Source: Sorghum bicolor (Eukaryota; Streptophyta; Magnoliopsida; Poales; Poaceae). From it: a stretch of 64,000 nt of DNA. Made by a program: the position numbers and the translations under genes. Under the pieces are notes generated by a model, which was not told the DNA's origin, did not search any database, and was given only the letters and a program-made list of their open reading frames with translations. The stretch is from contig NC_012870.2 of the NCBI RefSeq assembly GCF_000003195.3, positions 14,066,501 to 14,130,500 on the forward strand, read 5' to 3'. Below, one piece after another: positions 20,865 to 33,513 of the stretch. Within the stretch, counting starts at the first letter, position 1. Each line of letters begins with the position of its first letter.

Positions 20865-21121
20865 CTTCCTCCGTTCATGAAAGAGTCAATCTCTAGAGTT
20901 GTCTTAAGTTAAATTTTTTAAACTTTCACTAAATTTCTAGAAAAAATGCTAAGATTTATGGTATCGAATTAGTATTATTAAATTTATCATAGAATATATT
21001 TTGTATGATGCGCATTTTAGTCATAGATGTTGTTACTCTTTTCTATAAAGTTAGTTAAACTTAAAAGAAATTGACTGGCACGGATTCTAAAAATTGATTT
21101 TTTTTTCATGGACGGAGGGAG
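20865..21121. mobile_element. Stowaway-like (Tc1/mariner) MITE
   Basis: The right end GGACGGAGGGAGTA is the canonical Stowaway terminus, followed by the target TA. The left end, CTTCCTCCGTTCATGAAAGA, is a diverged complement of CTCCCTCCGTCC. The length of about 257 bp and the AT-rich core fit the family. Confidence 0.8.
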
Positions 21122-21464
21122 TATTGTCAAAATTAATGTATGGAGTTATGGTTACGACTTAACGTATGGGCTTTGTGACTAGAACTTGATGTATAGATTT
21201 GTACGTGATACTTGCAAATTGCTATATATATATATTTTGGTGTAGCTAACTGTGACATGTATGCTCATTTGACATGTATTCCCGCCTGTTTAATTATGAA
21301 ATAAGTACTAGCTAGTTGTATCCTATAACCACCGGTGATCAGCCAGGTTTGAATGCCGGTACGTTGTACCATACAACTGCTAGGGAAACATGGATATCAT
21401 CGTCAGTTCCACAACGGTAGTCATAGGTATTTGCCAAGCATCAGTTGCTGACAAATGTTAGTGC

Positions 21465-21811
21465 CACTACAGGAGACTGGGCCTTTGCTAGTGCCCCAAG
21501 TATTCGGCAAAGGCCTAATTGCACTCGGCAAAGGCTTAGTGCAGCACTTGACAAAGGCCACTCGGCAAAAAAAATATCGGCAAAGACCTCCTTGCCGAGT
21601 GCCTTTTGTCGGGCACTCGGCAAAGAAAAGGCTCTGTCACGATTGTTTCGCCGTTAACAGTGGCTTTACCAAGTGTCTAGCAGCGCGGCACTCAGCAAAG
21701 AAAATATTTTTTTTGAAAAAAAATCTTTGCCGAGTGTCTACAACAGGGCACCCGACGTTTGGCACTCGGCAAAACCTCTGGCACTAGGCAAAGACTCAGT
21801 TTCCAGTAGTG
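21465..21811. mobile_element. miniature CACTA (En/Spm) element
   Basis: The element begins CACTACAGGAGACTG and ends CAGTTTCCAGTAGTG, imperfect inverted repeats of the CACTA type, with the 3-bp target duplication TGC on both sides (21462-21464 and 21812-21814). The 347-bp body consists largely of the sub-terminal motif CACTCGGCAAAG or its complement CTTTGCCGAGTG, at least eight times in both orientations. These are the expected transposase-binding repeats. No coding capacity. Confidence 0.93.
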
Positions 21812-22130
21812 TGCAGTATACATAACAAAACATGAGCATTATATGAATTGTCACATGAACACTGCAACAATGTTGTAACCATAGATGATAATTAGTCCAT
21901 GTAGTTAAATTAAAATCTTATTGATGATTCTGGAAGTAAAAAGTGTCACTTCCTGGCGCTGCAGTGATCAATAGTTGATTATAGAAAGTAAGCCAAACTA
22001 TGTGACCATAAAAGGGCTTCTTATGTATCTATATCTATCCTTCTATCCTGTGGCAAACAATATCATAAATAATTCTAATAAATACTCAATGATTCTAAAT
22101 CTTATCATTCTTCTATAACAATATAAACTT
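21812..22130. other. 3' flank of the ERF gene
   Basis: AT-rich DNA between the CACTA element and the stop codon of the minus-strand ERF gene; probably its 3' UTR and terminator region. Nothing else seen. Confidence 0.4.
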
Positions 22131-23483
22131 TCAGCAGATAGGAGGCAGATCAAGGGAGCTCCAGAGAAGCATGTCACTGTTGTCTACTGCTTTCGCCTCC
22201 TGCGGGGAGTCGTCGTCGTTGGTTGCTTCCGGCGAAGAGCTCGTCGCTTCCGACGAGAAGCTGTTGCTGCAGCTCGAGCACTCCTCATGGCCAACGACGT
22301 TACCTTCCTTGTCTTCTACTTGTTGTCGCCGTCCCTGTTCCTGCTGCTGCCTCTTGTTCCTGCACGCGTCCCTCAGGCCGGAGAGCGCCAGCTCGCGCTT
22401 CCCAGCAGCACTGCCACCGCCGTCGCCGATGCGCATGCGGAGGCACTCCGACACCCCGCTGAGCGCATAGAGCGACGCGGAAATCTTCCTCTCGTACTTC
22501 ATCCTCTTCATCACCTCGTGGATCGCGGTCGACGGCTCGCCGTCGCCGGTGCCCTCGCCCTCGCCTGCTGCATAAGTAGGCGGCGGCTCCATCTCCAACC
22601 CGTCGTCGTCGTCACCGAGGTCGGCGGCTGCCACCATTTCGAACGGCGAGTACTGCAGCCCCGCGTTGTTGTCAGCCTCACCCTCACCACCAGCTGATGA
22701 CGGGCGCTTGTCCATGAACCCGAAGTCCAGCGGCGCCTCGTCCTCCTCCTTGCAGGCCACCACCTCCTCCTCCTCGTCGCCGTCGCCGCCCTCCGTTTCT
22801 TGGGAGCAGGTGGACCCCTCCTCGTGCTTCACGTCGCTGGTGGTGCTGTCGTAGCTGAGGAAGTCGTCGACCTGGAAGCTGTACTCCTCGGGGACGGCGC
22901 CGGCGCCGGCGCCGTACCCTTGCTGGCCTTGGTGCTGCGCTGATGGCACCTCCTGTGTGACCGCACTTGCACTTGCAGTGCGTGCTTTCTTGAGGCGGAG
23001 GAGGAGGAGGCTGGTGACCTTGGAGGGCAGAGCGGACGGCGCAGCAGGCGGCGGCGCCACCAGCTGGTGGTGGGGCGGCGGGGGCATGACGACAGCACCG
23101 GCGGCGGCGCGGGCGCGGGGCCAGAAGTTGGTGCGGGTGTTGGAGCCGCGGAGGAGGCAGGCGGCCTCGTCGTAGGCCCGGGCGGCCTCCTCGGCGGTGT
23201 CGAAGGTGCCGAGCCACACCCGGATCTTCTGGATGGTGTCCTTGATCTCCGCCACCCACCGGCCGGAGGGCCGCTGCCGCACGCCCACGAACCGCTTCCG
23301 GGCCCGCTGCGCTGCCACCACCGCCCCCGCCGCCGCTTCTGCCCACGACGACTCCGTCATCGCCGCCGCCGCTGCGGGCGTAAAGCTGTTGCCGGCGCCG
23401 GTGCCCAGGGGCGTCGACGTCGACGACGCGAGGATATGGTCGCCGTCGGCCAAGCTCGGACACGCCTTGCGCTTGAGCGCCAT
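22131..23483 (-). CDS. AP2/ERF transcription factor, RAP2.11/ERN-like
   Basis: 450 residues in one exon, starting at MALKRKAC. The frame is open for 73 codons further upstream, but that extension runs past a TATTTATA-like box (minus strand, 23642-23635) and has no conserved sequence, so it is not used. One AP2/ERF domain lies at about residues 64-121 ([20 protein letters not shown] ... [22 protein letters not shown] ... GSNTRTNF). It has the ERF-type Ala and Asp in the second and third beta strands, predicting binding to GCC-box DNA. The [14 protein letters not shown] and [11 protein letters not shown] forms are those of the Arabidopsis RAP2.11 and legume ERN group. The tail has acidic segments ([21 protein letters not shown]) that could activate transcription, a conserved-looking [20 protein letters not shown] block and a C-terminal [11 protein letters not shown]. 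Function in this plant is inference. Confidence 0.88.
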   Translation of the reverse strand: MALKRKACPSLADGDHILASSTSTPLGTGAGNSFTPAAAAAMTESSWAEAAAGAVVAAQRARKRFVGVRQRPSGRWVAEIKDTIQKIRVWLGTFDTAEEAARAYDEAACLLRGSNTRTNFWPRARAAAGAVVMPPPPHHQLVAPPPAAPSALPSKVTSLLLLRLKKARTASASAVTQEVPSAQHQGQQGYGAGAGAVPEEYSFQVDDFLSYDSTTSDVKHEEGSTCSQETEGGDGDEEEEVVACKEEDEAPLDFGFMDKRPSSAGGEGEADNNAGLQYSPFEMVAAADLGDDDDGLEMEPPPTYAAGEGEGTGDGEPSTAIHEVMKRMKYERKISASLYALSGVSECLRMRIGDGGGSAAGKRELALSGLRDACRNKRQQQEQGRRQQVEDKEGNVVGHEECSSCSNSFSSEATSSSPEATNDDDSPQEAKAVDNSDMLLWSSLDLPPIC

Positions 23484-26400
23484 GATGGGTGGGTGGATAT
23501 GCTGCCCGGCAGGCCGGCACACGGCGGCCCTTAGCTGGAGGCCGGTACGGCGAAGATCGATGGTGGTGAAGTGAAATGCTTCGTGCTCTGCTGCCAGGTG
23601 GGCTATGAGCATGCCATGAGGTGGGTGAGCAGAGTATAAATAAAGGGTTCGGGCTGCGGGAGAGGAAGAAGAAGAAGAAGGATGGAGGAGGCCGGGATGC
23701 ATGATGTCATGAACTGGCTGTTTGTTGCTTGTGCAAACAGTGAACGCGTTGTGATCTTTGATTGGACTCTTGGGAGCTTTACAAATGGAAGCTGCTGATA
23801 AAGAGGGCTACTCAGGACTTACCTGGCTGATGATATTACATGGAAAAGCCTGGGGTTTGCTGAATTTTTTGGTTATACACAGGAGTATATATATAAATCG
23901 TTTCTGAGGGAAAGGAGTATATAAATCGTGCTTTACTTGAAAATTTCTTGGTCTGAAAGTTAACACAGGGTCTGACGACAGACGCCCTTTGGCTTGACCA
24001 AGTAATTTGGGATTTAGAGCAGATTCAGTTTTTCTTTATTTAAAGGACTATTTGGGGCAAAACAAGAGAACACTGTTTGGTCTGGCTTTTGGGGATTTCG
24101 GCTGCTCCTCCGGTTCAATGTAACACTATTATTTGCTATTTTCGCAAGGAGTCATTTTGCTGCCTTGAGATGAAAAATAAACTAGCAAGATGAGGAGCCG
24201 ACAGAGCCATGAATTCTACTAGTTTCATGCTACAGTGTCGTTACAATGCTCTGCAGTGGCGGAGCCATAGCTACGCCAAACAGCTCCTTAAAAATTTATG
24301 TAATTATGTATGATGAGTAATTGAATATGATAACTTATGATGATGGATTAGATCAGACGACTGTTTTTCTTTTAAATTTTACTGGAGCATAAATAGGTGA
24401 ATTCGAAACTTCAACAGTTTTCAAAACAACATTCCTCTTTTATAGTTTAATCCACGAGAATCGCATGCATAGAACTACTGTAAGATCTAGTTGAAATTTG
24501 AACTTCCTGCGCTGCGCATATATAATTTGAGCCATGACTAGACTAACAAAGACATATCCTTTTCATTCACGGATTTCGTTCAACAGAAAGTGACCTACAG
24601 GCGACAGACCTACCAGTCTAGTGTTTTTGTTAGCGTCTCGTCCAGGGTACGCACATTTTTGTTTATTCTTGTCAGATCTCAAAGGGGTCCTTGAAATCTA
24701 GGACGCTATGTTATGTTGCGTCAAGACGCATCAAAGCCTTCCATCTACCGTGCGTGAGGATGTACACTCGGTCACCTATTTTTTTTTTTAAATTTCCTTG
24801 GACTTCCATTTGGGACTCGATCGATCGCTTGACACTTCGAATCATTTCGTCAAGCCTACTTATATTGAGCATAACGGAGACATGACGTGGTATTGCCAAT
24901 AGTCATGTATATTATTACATCAAACCATTAGTAGAGATGGTAACTCACCCACATCTGTAAATAATAATAATATAATAGAGACGACATTGTAAGGGACCTG
25001 TCTCTATAAATGCCCATCAACAGCGGTTATTTGACAGAGATTGGTAGATGCCTATCTCTGCTAATAGAAAACGGCTGCTTCTCATACATATGACTTCAAT
25101 TATTTTAAACATGAGAGTTGCCACGGATGTGAGAGTTTAAATGGGAATCGCTGTAATACAAGTGACTGAAAATGGGTTTCTCCCATGTGATGATGCAGAG
25201 TTGTCAGATCATCATCATGTGGCTAGGGTTACGTGCGCACTATTCATCTTCCATGTTGTGTCCGCGCGGTTTCTTCCTCCTCGTGTCTACGCCAGCCGCT
25301 GCCAGGCCCGTATGCCCTGCCACGGTGCGATAGAGTCTCGCTAGAGCTCTGGCGAGACGCTACTATGGTCGCGACGGCCTCCCTCTTCCCCTCCCCCTCA
25401 CCTCGCTGCCATATCCATCATCGCCCTCACCTCAACCTGGCCTGGCCGCCTCCATCGCTGCCAACGCCCCTAAACTGCCCGGCTAGCATCCCCACCACTT
25501 GGCCGACCTTACTCTCCCTCCCCTGAAATCTCTTCTAAGCCCGCCGGAATTGGAAAACTTGCCTTACCAGAACACTAGCAACGGCGAACTTTTAGTCTCC
25601 AACGCCGGCTAGCTCCTCTTCCATGCAGCCATCTCTTTTCTTCTTCGACTCCGGTGGGGGTGCGGGCGCGCGGGAGCTCGGGTGTGGGCGTCGTCGCCTG
25701 AAAGCTCCTTAGATTTCAGTCAACTAAAATCTAGGAAGCGTGTTTAAAAATACACCATCACAATGGATTCACATTCAGCTGGTGTTAAAAACGAAGTCGC
25801 GATGTTTACTTAACACAAAACCAAAACATGTTGCAACTTATACAAACTAATAATAACATTCCATGTGTAGATTAAAGCAGCAAAATAACTCAGCATACCC
25901 TATATTTGCACATATGAAAATCTGAGTTTAGGTGTCTGTGTATATATGAATTCATCGTGATTACTTCATTATTAACATATTGGCAATTGATTTATTAGTA
26001 TGATGATGTGAATATCAGACAAGATTGGGGAAGAAAGTAAGGAGAAGGAAGGGACCCTGACGTCTCTATCATGCATGCTTTGAAGCTTTGACAAGGTCCA
26101 TAATACGTCCAAATATCATCTTTTGGTTGTTACTCGATGTCTTAGTCTTTCCAAAACACTTCAAGGTGAGAAACCAAATTAATTATATTGTTTATCTGGT
26201 ATATATGTTTGTGACCTTGAATTGGTCAAGTGGCCTAATTTGGTGCAACTTGCTCCATTAAACAACTATAATCGACTTGGATTCCAACGCCGGAGAATTC
26301 TGGATTGAAATTGAAGTCCACACACTACCGGAAATTGAAGTCCAATACAACAGGGTAGCCCAAGACTTAATCTATACATCATATTCTAGAGCTACTCTAA

Positions 26401-28417
26401 ATGTGGGTCTTATAGATAAATAAAAGTTGCCATATGGCATCTTATGATAAACAATTGTGCACTTTGATGATATAATAAATTAAGTCAGAAAGACCTGGCT
26501 TTAAATTTGGTAAACTCTAATCAACCTTGATAACAACAACCATTGGATATATTATGTTTCTAAAAAGCTAATCCCACCTCTACCACTATGAAAAATAACT
26601 TAAAGTAACCCATAAAATTCACATCTAAATTACCCATCCTACCTTTATGATACATAATCTAAGTAATCGCTAAAAAAATCTAAGTTACTATCTTATCCCA
26701 TTATCAATTTTTAAATTAAAATACCCTCAAATTGACATTCAAATTACCAGCATCCGCTATTATGGATAGATAACAATTGGCGGGAGCAAATAAATAAGTA
26801 ATTTTAATTAGTTGCTAAGCAGGAACTCTTTATGATTATGTCGATCGTCATGGGTGATGAACTACACGTAGCTAGCTAGTTCACATCAATAAATCTGCTT
26901 ATTCCATACGTCACTACAAATCCATTTTGCATAGAGGTTCATAACCGTCTTCGAGAGAAACTAATAAATATCTACACATCATACATCGTGGCCGGTGTGA
27001 CCAATTCGAAGCAACTCTATCTACACACAAGCGAACAAAACTGATGAACCCGAAATTTAGAAGCAGATTTACGTTCACAAGGTCGCATGTTGGATGGTAA
27101 CTATGCATGGGAGACATGCATGTTTAAACACGAATAGATATGACAGTAATGCCACAGGGTGGATTCCTGGATCTACAGCTGTTAGATAGAACTCTAACAT
27201 TTTTTCCCCTTTTCTTGCTTGATTTGTTTAATTTTGTGACGTTCCATATATATATTATATATACATTTATTAAACCAGCAACGCTTTCTCATGTCCTCTA
27301 TCTTGTCATTTCTGAGGAAATCATCCAGATGATGACGGTGTATCCGATGCGGCAATGCCCTTTCTACAGCTCCTTTTTAGCCAAAACTTGGTGGCTTCAT
27401 TTGAGGCAGCGCTGAAGCTACTCTGATTTGAGAAAGTGAAGAGACAAACACAAATGGTCAATCGTGTGCATATGCGATGATAGTGATGTGGATGTGATTT
27501 AGTTTTAGGACAACTAGCCGTGCGCTGTACTGGAAACAAAATAATAATTATTATGTTTGTGCATTGAACGGAATCAAAAAAATAAACTATGATTTCATAT
27601 TTCCAAGCCATGGGAATTGTTCCGCAATCCTCTTTGTGGTATGAGCAGTGTGTTGCCTTGGAGCCACATGGCACAGTCATGATCAACAAATTGAAATAAA
27701 TCGTACAAACCTTGGATTCTAAGTAAATCGTGCATCACACATTTATATAAATCTCTCTTTGTAATCTGTAAATATAATGTTAATAAAATTACAGTAGGGG
27801 GTCAAACCCCTCCTGTTCCCTCAAAAAAAAAACATATAACCCTGGCCGCTTTATACCAATGAATTAAGATCAAATGACAAACTACTAAAGATACTAAAAG
27901 CACTGCAGGGAACACTTAGTGGCGTCGTCTGTGTATTCAACGGTACAATGAAAATTCGTTTGGAGCATTGCAATATAATATGGGAAGTACTTGCAAGAGG
28001 CCACTAATAATAGTTCGACTTAGAACAAACCTAAAATGCTTTCAAATTTCCCAATATATACTTGTGCTAGGTGCAATACAAAGCCCTGTTTTGTAATGGT
28101 CCCGTAGCATTATCATGTCCTTAGTACTTCTATAAAATAGATGAGCCAACTGGCTTAGATCAATAAATCATCCTTTAGGTGGGCTAACCCTCCCGCGTTG
28201 ATTCAAAAAAAAAAAATACTTCTATAATAGTGGCATGTCTTAACAAGTCCCGTAGGCATTGAAATGTTTTTTTAATGTGTGCGAGTGCAAGTATCCTATT
28301 TAATACACAGTTTAACAAAAATAGGTTCCGAACAAATAAGTAAACTATTTCAGTTTAGCGAGAGCAAGACAAGGGTTCTGGCCAGACAAGAGCTGAATGC
28401 CTAATGTGGGCCACGAA
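23484..28417. other. promoter of the ERF gene and long intergenic region
   Basis: A GAA/CTT run lies near 23667 beside the ERF promoter. A hAT-type left end (CAGTGGCGGAGCCATAG) is at 24254 without a matching right end. A short pyrimidine-rich GC block occurs at about 25250-25560 with ORFs that resemble nothing known. Near 27785-27830 and 28160-28217, sequences ending in A runs (CCTCAAAAAAAAAA, GATTCAAAAAAAAAAAA) look like 3' tails of retroposed sequence. Near 27517 a CTAGCCGTGCGCTG motif resembles a Helitron 5' sub-terminus. The rest is AT-rich, and I see no gene. Confidence 0.4.
24254..24300 (+). mobile_element. orphan hAT-type terminus
   Basis: CAGTGGCGGAGCCATAGCTA is the standard grass hAT end. 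No partner end or 8-bp duplication was found within about 600 bp, so this is probably a truncated copy. The end coordinate is nominal. Confidence 0.4.
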
Positions 28418-28787
28418 GAGCAACTCCAACAGTTTTACAAATTTTGTTTGACAAATATTGTTATTTGTCAACTCCCAAAACGATATGAAGAGGGAAAAAA
28501 GGGCATCCCCAAGTGTTTGTCAATTTTTACTTGGCAAAAAAATTCTATTGGTTTCAGAGATCAACAAAGAAGCATCAGATTGTCAGTTTGGTATAAAAGC
28601 GCACGTATGCAGAATGTCAAGCCTATTCCAGGCATAAATATCAAGAAAGGAGTAAAATTTACCAACTTGCTATTAATGTTAAACCCAATTGTCAAACTTG
28701 CTATTAATGTTAAACCCAATTGTCAAACTGTTGGATAGGATATTTTAAGAGTTTTAGCAAAAAAACAAGAAAACTGTTGGAGTTGCT
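28418..28787. mobile_element. TIR element of the GAGCAACTCCAACAG family
   Basis: The left end AGCAACTCCAACAGTTTT is matched exactly by the right end AAAACTGTTGGAGTTGCT. Inside lies a perfect 31-bp direct tandem duplication (28664-28694 and 28695-28725) next to the right end. No target duplication is clear. The same terminal motif (GAGCATCTCCAACNG) makes up the foldback just downstream, so they are related. Confidence 0.75.
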
Positions 28788-28941
28788 AAAAAAACATAAA
28801 ATAGTTTATGACAAAGTAATTCATAGAAAAAAAAGTGCCGCCAAAAGAAAAAAAACTAACGATACAGCTGCACGGGTCGTGCGTCCGCGTGTATGCGTTC
28901 GATGGAACGGACGCCCGCCTCCCAGCATTTGGGTGCTTGAA

Positions 28942-29536
28942 GAGCATTTTCAACCGTTTGACAAAATTTATTTTTCAAATCTTGTTATTTGTCAACTCCT
29001 AAAATAATATAAAAAAAAATCTCATCTCTCAAATTTTATTTCCACCCAAAAATCCGCTAACAAAACGAAGAGCTCCACTACGCAAATGAAGAGTCCCGGT
29101 AAGCATGAGAAGAAAGACCAATACAAAGTATGGAGCTCGCGCGCATATTTGTATGCTAGATAGAGAGATATGTCAAGAGAGCATCTCTAACAGTTTGACA
29201 AATAACTTCTCATCCATAATTTTTTTAGCAAAAGAAAAATCTTCTCCAACAGTTTGGCATCTCAATTCCCCATCTTTTTCAACTTGACATATCTCTCTCT
29301 AGCGCGCAAATATACGTGTGGGCTCCGTGCTTAGCATTGGTCTTTTTTCTTATGCTTAGCGGGCCCTTTGTTCGCTTAGTAGGACTCTTCGTTTCGTTAG
29401 CGGGTTTTTAGGTTTTTGAAAATAAAATTCGCCAAACTGTTGGAGATGAGATCTTTTTTTACTCCCCATATTATTTTAGGAGTTGGCAAACAACATGATT
29501 TGGGAAACAAATTTTGCTAACCGGTTGGAGATGCTC
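28942..29536. repeat. foldback element with arms of about 236-254 bp
   Basis: Arm 28942-29177 (starting GAGCATTTTCAACCG and ending GATATGTCAAG) pairs along its whole length with arm 29283-29536 (starting CTTGACATATCTCTC and ending CGGTTGGAGATGCTC). I judge identity at about 80% with small indels. The 105-bp loop itself carries another copy of the same terminal motif (AGCATCTCTAACAGTTTGAC). Beyond the right arm, a further degenerate copy runs to about 29640. A transcript would fold into a long imperfect hairpin. Confidence 0.85.
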
Positions 29537-29640
29537 TTAGAAAAGATGAGGAATTTGAGATGTTAAAGTGTTGGAGTTCCTTATTTTGCTAAAAAAAATT
29601 ATAGATAGGAAGTCATTTGCCAAACTATAAGAGATGCCCT

Positions 29641-31173
29641 AAAGCTTTGTCATCAATACCTAATTTTCCTGTAAGATTTCAGGGTCTATTTGAAGCAAAG
29701 TATTTTTAAAGTATTGGGTAAATATTATAGTTTTATAAAATATTTTTGATTTTAAAAGCTACTAGGTATTTAGATGCAACAAATCTTGTAGCCTCTAAAA
29801 ACTATGGAGTTTGTCAAATTATAGTCTTTTTGGAGTTTTAGAAATTCCACTCATGACCAATTTTTTTGTAAACCATAACTTTATGTCCTTTTGGCTTAAA
29901 CTATATTTTTGTGATACTATAGTTTTTTTCAAAACCACTTCATCCAAACAAGTCCTCGGTGGTAAATGATGTAACCCTTCCTAATCAATAAAGCTCAGCC
30001 TTTTAAAAGAAGAAGAAGAAGAAGAAAGAAAGAAACCACTTTTTTTACCGGTTGTGGGTTTGGGCTGTAATGCCTCTGTACTTTTGACTGTTTGTAGGTT
30101 TGGGCTGTATTGTACCCTAGCAAAGAGCTTTTTCTTTTGAAAAATTCCTAGTAAAGGGCTGGTTGTTTGATTGGAATGTCAGGGCCCAGGGGAGTACGAT
30201 TTATGATTCTAGTCTGCTCGCTTCTCTCAAAACTCTGAACTGCTCTACGGAGTCTCTCTCTCTAAACCCCAATCCTATCTCTTTAGAGATTCGAGAAACC
30301 CCAATCTCCCAATTTGTACACCACCATGGTGGAGCCAGGGTGTGATTCTGGTCTCGGCATGTCGCCGGCTAAGTAGAGGGATGTCAATCCTATCACCCTG
30401 ACTGAGCACCCTTGGAACCTGCCTGCATGGTTCCACCTCCCCTAGTGCTCCAATGACTCCCTAGTGCTGTGGTGATACCTCGCTAGGCAAATATGTTAAT
30501 CGACACATAAACTAGGAGGCTTGTGGCGCAGGTCTCCCAGGCAGTGGTCGGCATCGCCTCCGTCGATGGTAGTAACTCCATGGGCTCCATGTTTGATCTC
30601 TTGTGTGTTCCTGCACTTTGTTAAAATTACTAAAGCTTCTGCATTTAAAAAAACTCAACTTTGGGCTACTCTAACGTACACATGTATTCTAGCCTTAACT
30701 ACAACAATGGGCAAGATCAAGAAAGATTACACCTTTACAACATGCCCTTAGGTTTTAGCTAGCTAGACAAAGTGTTTGGATCATGAGATTCTAACTGAGA
30801 CTGCTAACCTAAACCTGGAAAAAGCAAACCATGTGATCTTTGCAATCTCCCTTATTCAGAAATAAAAGTATGTAAAAATTCACTAGCGTGTGATATTTTT
30901 ATCGAACATTTGTTTTGGAAACTATAAAACAAAACGTGTTGCTATTGTCTTTTGAAAAAGTAACAATTTTTTATCTTTCTTTCTCTCTAAGTACTAACAC
31001 TATGTTATACTTATTCCTTATTTTTTATGAGATCTTCACAAGGCTTTAATCCCAATGTGGACAGTTAAATACACTGTAAAAGAAACCTATAAATTAATTT
31101 TACAGACCAAAGCATGGTTCTTATGAGCTCATTTTTAAATTGTTCTTATGCATCAAGCTATTCTGTTTAATAG
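29641..31173. other. intergenic DNA
   Basis: AT-rich. A retroposon-like tail (CAATAAAGCTCAGCC plus A/G run) ends in a GAA microsatellite at 30007-30033. A short direct duplication (GGTTTGGGCTGTA) lies near 30057 and 30105. No supported gene. Confidence 0.35.
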
Positions 31174-31716
31174 CTGATGGTGACCAGATGTGGAAAGGTT
31201 CAGAATTTGTTGCTGAATTTGATGAAGCTAGTATGATCTTGATGATCTTTTCATCAGCAACTTTAGCTAGATGTGACTCTTGCTTCCCAGCCATTGAAAA
31301 AGGTCATATGTTCAAATATAATTAATTTTGTTAATTGTTCTTTTGTTTTTGGTGGGAATGCAAGTTTCTAATTTGTAGTATACTTATTGTAGATAAAACT
31401 ATATCTATTTGATGGTGCCTCTTATGATGCCACTATAGCAGCATGTGATTACCACTGGAATTTATTAGTTCTATCTGTGTCATTTGATCGTGTTGTCAAA
31501 CTCATGAAATTGGTGGAGATAAGTGAAAATAGAAATTTAAGAGATCCTCCACTAGAAAGATGTAGTCCTCTGCCACGTTTAAGTTGTGAAAACCTCTGTG
31601 GAGATACCATTATTGGACTTAGTCGATGGCTAGAAGAACCCTTCGAACTTAAAGCGAATCGTGGACTTCACAAGTATTATACATCTATATCTAGTTTTGT
31701 TGGATGGTTATCATGA
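31174..31716 (+). pseudogene. two exon-like coding blocks of an unrecognised protein
   Basis: Block 31174-31302 follows an AG acceptor and ends at a GT donor; it reads GDQMWKGSEFVAEFDEASM and continues open for 42 codons. Block 31393-31716 follows TTGTAG and reads IKLYLFDGASYDATIAACDY, then ENLCGDTIIGLSRWLEEPFE, to a stop: about 107 codons of unbiased, protein-like composition. The first block ends in phase 1 while the second needs phase 0, so they cannot be joined directly. Either an exon is missing or this is a decayed or captured gene fragment. I do not recognise the family. Confidence 0.4.
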
Positions 31717-31927
31717 TATTTATATGAAATCCAGTTTTTAGTTAGTTACAAGAAGGATTTTGGGGGAATGCTTCAAAGGAATTGGATTGTTTAAGACAAA
31801 TGAACAAAGAAAGTTAAGAATGGTTGTTTTGGGTGGCAATGGCTGCCATGTTGTCGTACGGCCAGGACTCTAGGATTGGCTGCTCTGTTCTACTGGCTGG
31901 CTGCGTATATGGTGGGAGTGGGACTTA

Positions 31928-32170
31928 GGGCTTGTTTAGATACACCCAAAAACTCAAAACTTTACAAGATTCCCCATCACATCGAATCTTACGGCACATG
32001 CATGAAGTATTAAATATAGGTAGAAAGAATAACTAATTGCACAATTTACTTGTAAATCACGAGATGAATCTTTTAAGCCTAGTTACTCTATAATTAGACA
32101 ATATTTGTCAAATAAAAACGAAAATGCTACAGTGTCAAAATCCCAAAACTTTTTGCATCTAAACAAGGCC
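31928..32170. mobile_element. GGCCTTGTTTAG-type MITE
   Basis: Ends GGGCTTGTTTAGAT and ATCTAAACAAGGCC; 3-bp duplication TTA (31925-31927 and 32171-32173); 243 bp. Its core is in the opposite orientation to the copy at 3843. Confidence 0.88.
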
Positions 32171-32767
<597 letters not shown>

Positions 32768-32981
32768 CTCTTATTAAGACAGCTAACATCGGCAGTAGAA
32801 TGGCCATGTCCACGTGTCCTGTACGATTTGGAGACCGGCAAAGGCAGCAAATAAAATAAAATAAAATAACACAGCGCTCTTCCCTGCGGGTTGCCTCTGT
32901 GTGGTAGAAACATCCAGAGCGCGTGCTGCCATGTGGTTGGCCCAGCCCATTTCTCATTGGCTCCGGATGCATTTACATCTG

Positions 32982-33224
32982 GGCCTTGTTTACTTCCCAA
33001 AAAATTTTATAAAATTTTTCATATTTCCTGTCACATCGAATCTTTAGACGTATGCATGAAGTATTAAATATAGACGAAAATAAAAACTAATTACACAGTT
33101 TGGTCGGAATTGACGAGACGAATCTTTTGAGCCTAGTTAGTCTATGATTGAACAATATTTATCAAATACAAACGAAATCGGTACTATTCACATTTCGCAA
33201 AAAATTTTGCAACTAAACAAGGCC
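32982..33224. mobile_element. GGCCTTGTTTA-type MITE, array copy 1
   Basis: Ends GGCCTTGTTTACTTCC and AACTAAACAAGGCC, flanked by CTG at 32979-32981 and 33225-33227. The right CTG is also the left flank of the next copy. Confidence 0.88.
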
Positions 33225-33227
33225 CTG

Positions 33228-33469
33228 GACCTTGTTTACTTCCCAAAAATTTTGCAAAATTTTTCAGATTTTCCGTCACATCGAATCTTTAGACACATGC
33301 ATGAAGTATTAAATATAGACAAAAATAAAAACTAATTACACATTTTGGTCGAAATTAACGAGACGAATCTTTTGAGCCTAGTTAGTCCATAATTGGACAA
33401 TATTAGTCAAATAGAAACGAAAAAGCTACAGTGTCGATTTTGCAAAATATTTTGGAACTAAACAAGGCC
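33228..33469. mobile_element. GGCCTTGTTTA-type MITE, array copy 2
   Basis: Ends GACCTTGTTTACTTCC and AACTAAACAAGGCC, flanked by CTG at 33225-33227 and 33470-33472. It has the same orientation as copy 1 and abuts it with only the shared CTG between them. Confidence 0.88.
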
Positions 33470-33513
33470 CTGATTGCCGTGCTCTTTCTTTCGTCCGCTT
33501 ACTTTTCGTTTAT

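Noticed and set aside
23484..23702. Upstream in-frame extension of the ERF protein (73 residues)
   Set aside because: It crosses the probable core promoter and has low-complexity, unconserved sequence; MALKRKAC is the better start.
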